Shown here: positions 28,701 to 37,253 of the stretch, in pieces | How the letters are laid out: every line of letters starts with the position of its first letter | Position numbering within the stretch: position 1 is the stretch's first letter | Source of the DNA: Ciona savignyi | Lineage: Eukaryota; Chordata; Ascidiacea; Phlebobranchia; Cionidae | Length of the DNA stretch: 64,000 bases | Direction of reading: 5' to 3' | NCBI GenBank assembly: GCA_000149265.1 | Contig: CH001008.1 | Coordinates: 1 to 64,000, forward strand | Program-made: the position numbers and the translations under genes | Notes under the pieces: model-generated | Databases searched by the model: none | Told to the model about the DNA's origin: nothing | Seen by the model: only the letters and a program-made list of their open reading frames with translations

Positions 28701-31700
28701 GTTATACCTATTAAGTGACTTCCGCCATTTGTGTGGAAGACATACTTGTGGTATTACTCTACAACAAGGTTTTACTAATGTTTTAACCCAACAGGTTATA
28801 ATGTTTGTGGTATTGGTGATGCAATAATTTCGACAACCGTGCCTGCACTAATGCAATATAGCAGGGTCCAGCATATTGTTTTGTTTGTAGTAAATATCAT
28901 ATTATCATGTTAAAATATTGTGATTTTTATACTGTAAATGAAAGTATTTTGTATTAGAGACAATTACTTTTTCTATTTCTATTTTTACTTAAATTTAATG
29001 ACCCAGGCTGTTGAAAAAATCAAGGTTTGAAACTGGTCGCTAGCTAGTTGGTTGGTTCTTGGGCAAAGAACATAACCGATATTGCCTAAACCTAGTGGAT
29101 TAATGGTTTCTACTAAATTGAAATAATGTCTTAACCATACACATCACACTACATTATCTCTGGTAACCCAATGGTGTGTGCGATGTAATCTGACGATGCA
29201 TGTGCCCCTTGCATTTTACTATTCAAGGAAATACAACATGGATATATAAATATTCCGCCTAAGACGCATTGCATCTTCATTCAACCCATTTTGTCAGGTT
29301 TTTCTATGAGTTCCTTCTTTCTAATGAGCGTCACGTGGCAAGAGAAGTACGCGATGAATATGTGGATACTCTCAGCAAAGTTTATTTCTCCTATTTCAAG
29401 ACTTACATTAACCGACTGATGAAGTTACAGGTATTTAATGCTGGATCTGCAGTTCTATTTTGCATGTTAGCTTCGTCATGTGATCTTACCCACATGTTAA
29501 GAACTACTGCTCTAGGGTATAAATGAACCAACCATCCACACACTGTAATAGCTCCAGCAACTCGACTGTGAGCATGAGGTGTCTTACGATACCCGTGGAT
29601 AAAGCCTGACTTCCCATCCACGAGGATATAAATGAACCAACCATCCACACACTGCAATAGCTCCAGCAACTCGACTGTGAGCATGAGGTGTCTTACAATA
29701 CCCGTTGATAAAGCCTGGCTTCCAACTTACGAGGATATAAATGAACCAACCATCCACACACTGTAATAGCTCCAGCAACTCGACTGTGAGCATGAGGTGT
29801 CCTACGATACTCGTGGATAAAGCCTGGCTTCCCACCCACGAGGATATAAATGAACCAACCGTTCACACACTGTAGTAGCTCCAGCAACTCGACTGCGGGC
29901 ATGAGGTGTCTTACGATACCCGTGGATAAAACCTTGCTTCCCACCCACGAGGATATAAATGAACCAACCATCCACACATTGTAATAGCTCCATTAGCTCG
30001 ACTGTGAGCATGATGTGTCTTACGATACCCGTGGATAAAGCCTGGCTTCCCACCCACGAGGATATAAATGAACCAACCATCCACACACTGTAATAGCTCA
30101 AGCAACTCGACTGTGGCCATGAGGTGTCTTATGATACCACCTCCCCCCCACCCATGATGATAAAAGATTAAAATCTTCACCAGTTTGATGATGCTGCCGG
30201 TCGCGACGATCTTCTCGCAACGGAGGATTCCTCGAAACGAGGATTTTTCTCCTCCTCCCGTCCAGCGATGAGGAACAGATCATCCGTGTTCACGCTCGGG
30301 AAGCGCGATGTGATCCTTGGAGAGCAACTGGAGGCTCCGATCGTCGTTCCTCACGCAGCACAGAAGAATGAGGAAAAGGTGACGACTTTCATCTTCTGGA
30401 ACAAAATTTAATTTCGTTTGTACAATGAGCTGAAGAATAAGGCTATTCCTCACCTATATATGCCTTAGATACTTCAAGATATCTGTACATACTGTAGGAT
30501 ACCTTAGATACTGCAAGGGTAGTGCTGAAAAAAGTTTGCACTAGGCAAGCATTTTGTCTGCATTGTTCAAGAAATCCCCTAAAATGAATCGTTTTTTATC
30601 CGCTGAATGTATGAGGCACAGAGAAGTGATATTTGTTTTAAATTCTTTAAGAATTTAACGACCAGTTTTACAGCCATATGGAATATAAGGTTTTAAAGTC
30701 ATTTCTAAACCAACTAACCTTTTAAACTACTGTATTTTTGTAATATCGGCCTCTTAGAATTAACCTGCATCTGTAATAGAAAAGAAACTTGGACAGTGTT
30801 GTATTATATGTCAACTCTTTATCTAATTTAAAATTACAACTTATTCTTTTAATATCACCTAAATTGCTCTTTAAAAGTAAAAAAATCAAAATAAAAAACA
30901 GTTTGTCAAAAATCCACAAACTTAAATTACTTGCTGGTAAATAATTAAACCCATTCACAGCAATCCTTTGAAAGTTTGTTTCGAAGTCAGCATTACGCGC
31001 TGTTGGACACGAGTTGTCGGGAATATTTGTTCGTTTGCGACTTCTTCATGCTCAGTGCATCTGCTGCACAGGATCTGTTCAATGCAATTGTGGGGAAGAC
31101 GCTGGCTCTGTACTTGGTGAGTTAACCAATAATATAGGATAGGATATTCATATTTATTCCTGTGAATGGGAAAACCAAGGGGGTTTACACACGGTCAATC
31201 GACAGGTTACCGAAGCTAATGCAATGTGTTGTGTATGATAGACACGTTCCTTTAAATTCAGTAAAACCCATTACGCCGCTGGGTTCAAGCAATGACCGTT
31301 AAGTGCCTTGTCCAAGGACACAACCAACTAGCTAGCTACCAGTTTCGAACCTGCAACCTTTTGACTGAAAGGTGTTGCACTAAACAACTAGACCAAACAG
31401 GCGTCCGGACTAAATTAATGATCACAATATTTTTAAGTTTCAAACTTTTGTATTGACTTCTTATCTGTATTAAATATGCATTGGATTAATAAACAACCAG
31501 TATAACTATCAATTCGAAATATTTTGTTCCAGAAACACGTAGACACGCAGTGTTCAGAGTGTTACGATGCAATTGCGCTGCTCCTTTGTATTCATATTGT
31601 GTATAAGTATCGGGTAAGTTGTTAGCTGCTAGTACTCTATGGTGGGAAGCTTGGCTTTATTTATTGTAACATATATATATTGTGTATGAATCAGGTGGCT

Positions 31701-34700
31701 TTATTTAAAAAGAAACATTTTATGGGCTATCAAAGTGGCTTGCTCAGGTGCACAGTACACCTCATGCCCGCAGTCGAGTTGCTGGAACTATTACAGTGTG
31801 TGGATAATCAGACATGACTTTTAATTTGCACAACTCATTGGATACCACTAGGTTAAAAAAATGTAAAGTGGCTTGCTTAGGTGCACAATAATACATCTTC
31901 ACATCACAGTTGCTGGAGTAATCTTCATTAGTGGTTATTTGATTAATTTCGTTATTACAGTATTTCAGCACAGAATATAGTAATTCGTGTTAATATCTTA
32001 TTGATGATCAAATATCATTGTAACAAATCACCTCACAAACTATGCACCAGGTGTTGATGAATGCCAGAGAGGTGACCTCGTTGAGTAGTTATTGGGACAC
32101 AATGATGGCGATATTGTGGCCTCGCTTCGAATATGTGGTGAAGATGCACATACGGAGTGTGGCTGAGTGCAATGTACAACATCTGTCCTCTATTGATGTG
32201 CGACCGCATTATGTAGGTTGCTGTGGTGCTGGGTAAAGACATAGCAGTGCTACATGGACAATTACATGTATTTTACAAGCGCTACACAGGGCTCCATAGT
32301 TAAATGCAGTTATAAACCACTTTCCCCAAAAAACATATTGCTAGCCATTGCGAATGTGGTTACGATGTTTGACCGCATGATGTAGGTTGGTGTGGTGCTT
32401 GGTAAAGACATAGCAATAATACATGGATAATTACATGTATTTAAAAATAATGGTTTCGGGGGAACATTGTAATAGCATTCTCTTTTACAGGTATTATTGG
32501 TAAAATAAAAAAGGTACTGTGACAATTACATGTATTTTAAGTGCTACACAGGGTCACATAGTAAAATGCAGTTATAAACCACTTTTTCCCAAAAAACATA
32601 TTGCTAGCCATTGTGATAATGCCGTTACCTGTGTAATAATGCACCTGTGTTTACATGTGCGCAAAGAAAAAACATTATTTAATACAGTTCTCAACCCCTT
32701 TTCCCCTCGTAAAAATTCTAACAATTACTGTGCAAACCAGTGATACAAGTGCTGTGTGATAATAACCAGTGTGATAACTTTTGTTTTCCCATTAATAGCG
32801 AAACACGATAAATACCCTATATAGATACCCTATCTAAATCTCCAAGCTAGATTCAATATGAATATATCCCCCATGGCATACCATCCTCAGATCACACGAA
32901 GATACGCAGAGTTCAGTGCAGCCGTCATGAGAATTAACGAAAACCTCCCCAACACCAAGGTTGAACAAGTGTTAAGTGAACTACAGACGGAGGTGGGAAG
33001 TCATATGTTAGTACTTACGTTGGACATAAATGATATTTGGATGTTACGACTTTGCATCAGTTAACTGGATAATCTACTTTTGTGTCAGCTGTGTGGTAAA
33101 AAATTAAGAAACTTTAACGATATTTGTGTGTATACCAATCAAAAATCCATCAGTTACTGTCAAAAGCTTTTTAAGACTTCAACTTCACCATTTTTTTAAC
33201 ACAAAGCTATTCAAATAAAATAATTCAATCATTACGAATTATAATTTTGAACTATTAGAGCCATTGCTGAGATACAGAAAATTGGTTTAGTTTATATGTA
33301 TAAGAGTCCTTGTGTACCGTTGAAGAGACTATTTAACTCTGCTACTCTCTTTCACTATTTTATTCTGATACTTTCTTTCACTATTTGGAACATAGCAATG
33401 TATATTTTAAGAGACTTAAATCCTTTAAAGATTCAAGTAAATTATAAGTTTAAATTTTACACCACAAAAAAATTGCTATGAAATTGTCAACCAGGTTTTT
33501 GGGGAAAGTGGGAAGGAAGGAGGGAAACTGCACACTAAAATAAAAATTATGACATTAGAGTCAGTTTTAAACATGGGGTGGGAGTTAAGGTTAGTTCTGG
33601 GTTTCAGGTTAGTGTTCTGGGGAGGGTTTAAGTTCCGTAATTTTAGTAAACAGTTTCCCTCCTTTCCTACTTCCCGCTTTCCTTCCTTTTAGTGTTGCCC
33701 AGTTTAGTCTGATCAATTAACCCATGATACCGCTGATAAACTTACCTGAGCTGATCCAACTAATATTTGTCCCAGGTGCAAAACTTCATCCTAAGGTTGG
33801 CCGCATGCTTCGGGGAACGCAAGGATCAACTTGTCTTCCTCATTAACAACTATGACATGATGCTCTCGGTTATCATGGTGGGTCTTCTGCTGCAATTTGT
33901 GGTTATAATGGTTTCGGACTGTAAATTTATGAAATGTTACAATAATAATGTAAATCCATGTTATGTGACAAAAAAAAACTTCATTTGACAAAAATAAGCA
34001 ATATAAGCAGAGATAGATTTATATAACAATTGCTGGTGTTTTTATGGCGACGTACCTGGATTTTTTGGTAAACCTAATTTAACTGACCCCAATTCGGCTA
34101 GCTATATTTGTCTAATAAATAGTTTCAAATGGTATGCTCTCTAGTATCCATTAAAGGTGGAGCACCACTTACAATCATTTTTATGGAAGTTTTGTAATTC
34201 AAAACTGTAAACTCACCGTCTGGAACAAAAGTCACTGAGTATAAAGATGCCGCAGGGAAGTGTTTGAAACCGACGGTTCGTAAAATAAACTGGTGTCGAG
34301 AACAAACTGATAGCTTTCTCATTCACGGGTATTTTTGGTAAAATAAAAAAAAGTTCCCCATTTTCCACAGAAAACTATTTTTATTGCTTGGCTTTTGGAA
34401 TGTCGTTATTAACTTGTTTCATACTAGTTACCCCATAATAATCCCCCGTGCCCACGACTTACCCCCCCCCCCCCCCCCCTTATTAGGAGCGGACCACCGA
34501 AGAGTCAAAGGAATCCGATAGTTTCCAACAACTCCTCGGCAGCCGAACCCAGGAATATGTGGAGGAGATATTAGCACCTCATTTTGGGGGGATGATGGCA
34601 TTTGTTAAAGATTGTGAGGTAATAAGTGAACCCATTGTTGGAAGTGTGGTGTAATAAATGAGTACAAGGTCCAGATACCATAGGGTGGCTGGTTCAATCA

Positions 34701-36397
34701 CAACCCTAGCACTTTTCTCTGCAGTGGTTAGTGCTGTGAGCTTTCAGTCGAAAGGTTGCAGGTGCGAAACTGGTCGCTAGCTAGTCGGTTGTGTCCTTGG
34801 GCAAGGCACTTTACGGACATTGTCTGAACCCAGCGGATCAATGGGTTCTACCAAATTGAAGGAACGTGTCTATCATATACAACACACTACAATAGCTCCG
34901 GTAACCCGACGGTGGGCGCGAGGTGATCTGACGATTGCCCGTGTGTTAACCCCCTTGGTTTTCCCATTCACGGGGATAAAGATGAATATCTTATCCTATC
35001 CTGTAAACAAAGAAATACATATTTCGCTTACTGGCATCCTTGGTCTTTTACTTAGTTAAATAAAGTTAAAATCAATACATTAAGAGCAAATTAAAATCAA
35101 TTTAGTGTATATTTTAGTATCTGTTTTGATTTGATGTGATCGATAATTAAGCATCTGTTGTTTTAAATGCCGGGGTTTTCATTGATTCTCTTGACGGCTG
35201 CATTGAATTCAGCATATCTTCCTGTTATCTTAGGAATCGCGGAGTTCAGAATGGTGACCGAACAGAAAAGAATGTCTTTTTAGCAAGAATTACTGAGTTT
35301 AGACTGGCTTATTGACCAAACGAGAGAGATTTTCCAATTCTACCCAATCTCCATAATTTATAATATTCCAATCACCAGGTGGTGCTAGAGTCCGGTCAGA
35401 CTGATCGGCTTCGGGTCTTCGAGCAAAAAGTCGCTCCTCTTGTGCAGGGTTTTGCCGCTGGGTGGCGCACAAGTGTGGATCTGATCAGTCGTGAAGTGAC
35501 CACGTCGTTTACCAACTTCAAAGTGGGAAGCACCATCGTGCAGGTGAGTGTTGTGCGGTTCTCTTGCTTTGCTTGCTTGTTGGTGGGAATAGGTTTAAAG
35601 GAAAGGTATTATCACATCACACGAAGCAATCGTCAGATCACCTCTCGCTCACCATAAAGATACAGAGCTATTGCAGTGTGTTGTGTATGATTTAGACGTT
35701 CCTTTAGTTTAGTCGAACCCATCAATCCACTAAGCTCAGGCAATGTCCGCTAAGTGCCTTGCCAGTGTTGCTCAGTTCTCTTGCTTGTTGGTGGGAAAAG
35801 ATTGTCAAGGAAAAATATTATTACATCACACAAACAATCGTCACATTACCTCACGCCGACTGTCGGCTTATTGTAGCTATTGCAGTGTACTGTGTATGGA
35901 TAGGATAGGATGGGATATTCATGCTTATCTCCGTGAATGGGAAAACCAAGGGGGTTATCACAAAGTAATTATCAGATCACCTTGCGCCCATCGTCGGGTT
36001 TTCTATTGCAGTGTGTTGTGTTTGATTTTTGCTATTGCAGTATGTTGTGTTCGATTAATATGTTTCTTTAATTTAGTAGAACCCATTATTCCACTAAGCT
36101 CAGGCATTGTCTGCTAAGTGCCTTGCCCAAGGACACAACCAACTAACTAGCTACAAGTTCCAAAGCCCCTAGACTAAAACACACTAACCCACCAAACTAA
36201 GTCAAACAACTTATAGTAACAACGCGATTTACAAGATTTCAACTCCACAGGCTGCATTCACCCACCTCATACAGTATTACCATCGCTTCCAGAAGCTATT
36301 CACCCAGCCCCCATTCAAAGCAATGCCTGCCAGATCCGAGCTTGTAAACATGCATCTCATAATGGTGGAAATGAAGAAATACAAACCCAACTTCTAG
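22796..36397 (+). CDS. VPS52: VPS52, GARP/EARP tethering complex subunit, 17 exons
   Basis: Subunit of the GARP (Golgi) and EARP (endosome) tethers that capture endosome-derived vesicles. Exons: 22796-22880, 23927-23979, 24404-24479, 24778-24845, 27198-27373, 28021-28171, 28564-28664, 29298-29430, 30184-30378, 30961-31116, 31533-31613, 32051-32212, 32891-32992, 33776-33877, 34487-34618, 35379-35543, 36251-36397. All phases join, giving 694 aa against about 723 in human. Diagnostic stretches are GVDLREYAKQIE, FRKPMSNYQ, RDEYVDTLSKVYFSYFK, RSQHYALLDTSCREYLF, RPHYITRRYAEFS, QLVFLINNYDMML and the C-terminal MVEMKKYKPNF. The N-terminal third is helical coiled coil, the part that pairs with the other GARP subunits. 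Introns carry two hAT elements, SINEs, minisatellites and a MITE, yet the coding frame is clean. Confidence 0.97.
23028..23762 (+). repeat. tRNA-like SINE copy interrupted by a hAT element (VPS52 intron 1)
   Basis: The tRNA A-box region TTAGCTCAGTACGTAAGAGC lies at about 23036-23055. The B-box-like GGGTCAAAACC lies after the inserted element at about 23572. The SINE body follows (GTGTCCTTTGGTAATGCGC, GAGGTAATGGGACGATTGCC). Removing the insertion restores a contiguous tRNA-like head. It is not a functional tRNA because the 3' half lacks a pairing acceptor arm. Confidence 0.65.
23067..23547. mobile_element. Non-autonomous hAT element (VPS52 intron 1)
   Basis: 481 bases with terminal inverted repeats CAGCGGTTCCCAAACTGGGC and, at the other end, the complement of CAGCGGTTCCCAAACTTTTT. 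The tip sequence is typical of hAT elements. The 8-base target duplication is TTGTATAC/TTGTAGAC (23059-23066 and 23548-23555), with one mismatch. No transposase frame. Confidence 0.9.
24911..26022. mobile_element. hAT-superfamily element with perfect 8-bp duplication (VPS52 intron 4)
   Basis: 1112 bases bounded by inverted repeats TAGGGATGCACAATATAG at both ends and a perfect target duplication CTGGCTAG (24903-24910 and 26023-26030). Subterminal zones are dense in GATTCGAATC and TTCTAGAATA palindromes. I found no transposase frame, so it is non-autonomous. The perfect duplication and matched tips suggest a comparatively recent insertion. Confidence 0.93.
26520..27197 (+). repeat. C-rich minisatellite abutting VPS52 exon 5
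   Basis: About 35 imperfect copies of an 18-20 base unit of the type TTGACCCCCATATCATATC, strongly pyrimidine-biased on the coding strand. The array runs directly into the CAG acceptor at 27195-27197, so it supplies the whole polypyrimidine tract and probably the branch point of this intron. Confidence 0.9.
28200..28430 (+). repeat. Diverged copies of the 109-bp minisatellite
   Basis: About two copies of the unit that forms long arrays at 29515 and 55975 (ATAGCTCCAGCAACTCGACT and GATACCCGTGGATAAAGCCT). The second is shortened. Confidence 0.8.
28675..28788. repeat. Perfect 28-bp inverted repeat, hairpin-forming (VPS52 intron 7)
   Basis: The arms GGTTAAAACATTAGTAAAAC + CTTGTTGT (28675-28702) and their exact complement (28761-28788) flank 58 bases, 10 bases after the exon 7 donor. 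It probably is a small MITE. A long-loop RNA hairpin next to the donor is possible. No target duplication is clear. Confidence 0.85.
29015..29235 (+). repeat. Diverged SINE upstream of VPS52 exon 8
   Basis: Blocks GAAACTGGTCGCTAGCTAG, ATTAATGG-TTCTACTAAATTG and GTAACCCAATGGTGTG in SINE order on the plus strand. It ends about 60 bases before exon 8. Confidence 0.75.
29515..30140 (+). repeat. 109-bp minisatellite array (VPS52 intron 8)
   Basis: Almost six head-to-tail copies of a 109-base unit (ATAAATGAACCAACCATCCA, CACACTGTAATAGCTCCAGC, AACTCGACTGTGAGCATGAG, GTGTCTTACGATACCCGTGG, ATAAAGCCTGGCTTCCCACC). Because 109 is not divisible by three and stops are rare on the minus strand, long spurious frames run through all three phases. 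The unit is homologous to the 3' half of the SINE. The array ends 44 bases before exon 9. Confidence 0.93.
31133..31405 (-). repeat. SINE (VPS52 intron 10)
   Basis: Near full-length minus-strand copy starting 17 bases after the exon 10 donor, from GGATAGGATATTCATATTTA through AGTGCCTTGTCCAAGGACAC to the head near 31400. Confidence 0.9.
31738..31925 (-). repeat. Two diverged units related to the 109-bp repeat
   Basis: Minus-strand pieces with GCTCAGGTGCACAGTACACC and GCAGTCGAGTTGCTGGAACT, then a second weaker copy at 31868-31922. This is the same variant (with TGTGCACCTGAGCAAGCCA) that occurs at 42232 and 55564. Confidence 0.75.
32197..32740 (+). repeat. Intronic duplication that includes the end of VPS52 exon 12
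   Basis: Segment 32203-32280 (exon 12 tail GACCGCATTATGTAGGTTG, then GGTAAAGACATAGCA and TTACATGTATTTTA) recurs at about 32371-32450 as GACCGCATGATGTAGGTTG and so on. The middle part (GTTATAAACCACTTTCCCC, AAAACATATTGCTAGCCATT) at 32310-32350 recurs at 32571-32613. Copies differ by scattered substitutions. Confidence 0.82.
33501..33700 (-). mobile_element. Short MITE, G-rich inverted ends (VPS52 intron 13)
   Basis: Inverted ends GGGAAAGTGGGAAGGAAGGA + GGGAAACTGCACACTAAAAT and the complement of GGAAAGGAGGGAAACTGTTT. The core (AGAGTCAGTTTTAAACATG, GTTAGTTCTGGGTTTCAGG) matches, in inverse orientation, the MITE at 51751, and partly that at 16357. Confidence 0.82.
34462..34479 (+). repeat. Poly-C run before VPS52 exon 15
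   Basis: 18 consecutive C residues, then TTATTAG at the acceptor of exon 15 (34487). The homopolymer serves as the polypyrimidine tract and its length should be polymorphic or sequence-error prone. Confidence 0.85.
34725..35003 (+). repeat. Full-length SINE (VPS52 intron 15)
   Basis: The best-preserved plus-strand copy. It has a tRNA-like head GTGGTTAGTGCTGTGAGC with B-box-like GGTTGCAGGTGCGAAAC, the body GGGTTCTACCAAATTGAAGG, then TAACCCGACGGTGGGCGCGA, and the tail ATCTTATCCTATCC. I used it as the reference for the family. Confidence 0.93.
35544..35899 (-). repeat. Tandemly duplicated SINE fragments after VPS52 exon 16
   Basis: Two partial minus-strand SINE pieces (35596-35764 and about 35820-35899). 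Each is preceded by GTTCTCTTGCTT(...)GTTGGTGGGA, showing that about 210 bases including sequence next to the exon 16 donor were duplicated. Confidence 0.75.
35900..36200 (-). repeat. SINE (VPS52 intron 16)
   Basis: Near full-length minus-strand copy starting GGATAGGATGGGATATTCAT with a small internal duplication of the TTGCAGTGTGTTGTGTTTGA block at 36005-36055. It ends about 50 bases before the last exon. Confidence 0.85.
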
Positions 36398-36431
36398 TAC
36401 TGCTACTGTGCTTAGCTAGTTTATGTATGTT

Positions 36432-36590
36432 ACCAAGCTTGCTGGTACCGTACCATACATAGCTGGTACTGTACCGTACATAGCTGGTACTGTACCGTAT
36501 ATGTGGCAGTACCTTATATAGCTAGTTGCTGTACCGTACAAAGGTAGTTGCTCTACCATATATGTTGCTGTATCGGCAATCCCAGAACCG
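36432..36590 (+). repeat. Short tandem repeats in the VPS52 3' UTR
   Basis: About five imperfect copies of a 24-27 base unit of the type GTACCGTACATAGCTGGTACT, starting 35 bases after the stop codon. The units are partly self-complementary (GGTAC/GTACC), so the RNA could fold. Confidence 0.75.
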
Positions 36591-36726
36591 ACTGCTATGT
36601 ATACAGCTCCAATGTTACCATGAATTCCCGAATAAACGGGTGCCGAATGCGTCGGACTTACAATACTGATTCTTCATGCACTAGCTACTGTGCAAACTCG
36701 ACTGCGGGCATGGTGTGTTAGACTAT

Positions 36727-36732
36727 AATAAA
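36727..36732 (+). terminator. Candidate VPS52 polyadenylation signal
   Basis: AATAAA 330 bases after the stop. A second AATAAA lies at 36786-36791 and a third at about 36820. Which is used cannot be told from sequence. Confidence 0.5.
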
Positions 36733-37218
36733 CGTACGCGGCACAAATGGCATGCCCACTTGGTAAAACCAAGCACGATAACCAAATAAAAGTTTACAGT
36801 CAATTTGTGCAATATTATAATAAACCAATTTGTACTATTCCTGTCTCGTTGTATAGGCGTGTGTGGTGTTGTTAGCACAAATTCAAAGCTTGCGGATTTC
36901 ACTCTATGGTGGATGAAATATAATAGTAGCGACTAGCGAGGGCATTGTCAGCCAAAATATGGGGGATCAAACTGGCCTCTGGCTGTACGGTTCTCTCAAC
37001 GGTTATGCTGTGAGCGCACGTCCATCAAAACCAGCGGTTTAATAGGTTCAACTAAAACAGTAAAAAAGTGTTGTCGCATTGTTAGCATGACCGACTAGTG
37101 GAAAAATACACCAAAGTGTATGGCGGTGGTGCTTTTTTCGATACCAGGACCGGTATAGGACAACAAATGCGTACATTATGTGTGCGAGTATATGACATAA
37201 ACTTACAATGCATGCTCG

Positions 37219-37224
37219 TTTATT
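37219..37224 (-). terminator. Polyadenylation signal of the SLC44 gene
   Basis: TTTATT on the plus strand (AATAAA on the minus strand), 30 bases beyond the stop codon. The 3' UTR would be only some 50 bases. Together with the VPS52 signals at 36727-36791 it marks a convergent gene pair. Confidence 0.65.
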
Positions 37225-37253
37225 ACATATAAGTTAATCGAGTTAAGTGGTGT

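Noticed and set aside
29515..30140. CRISPR-like array
   Set aside because: There are no unique spacers between repeats. The units are contiguous 109-base tandem copies in a eukaryotic intron.
29403..30283. Overlapping minus-strand frames rich in GWFIYIL and HAHSRVAGA repeats
   Set aside because: They are read-through of the 109-bp minisatellite in three phases. The period is not a multiple of three and the pattern follows the DNA unit, so they are not a repeat protein.
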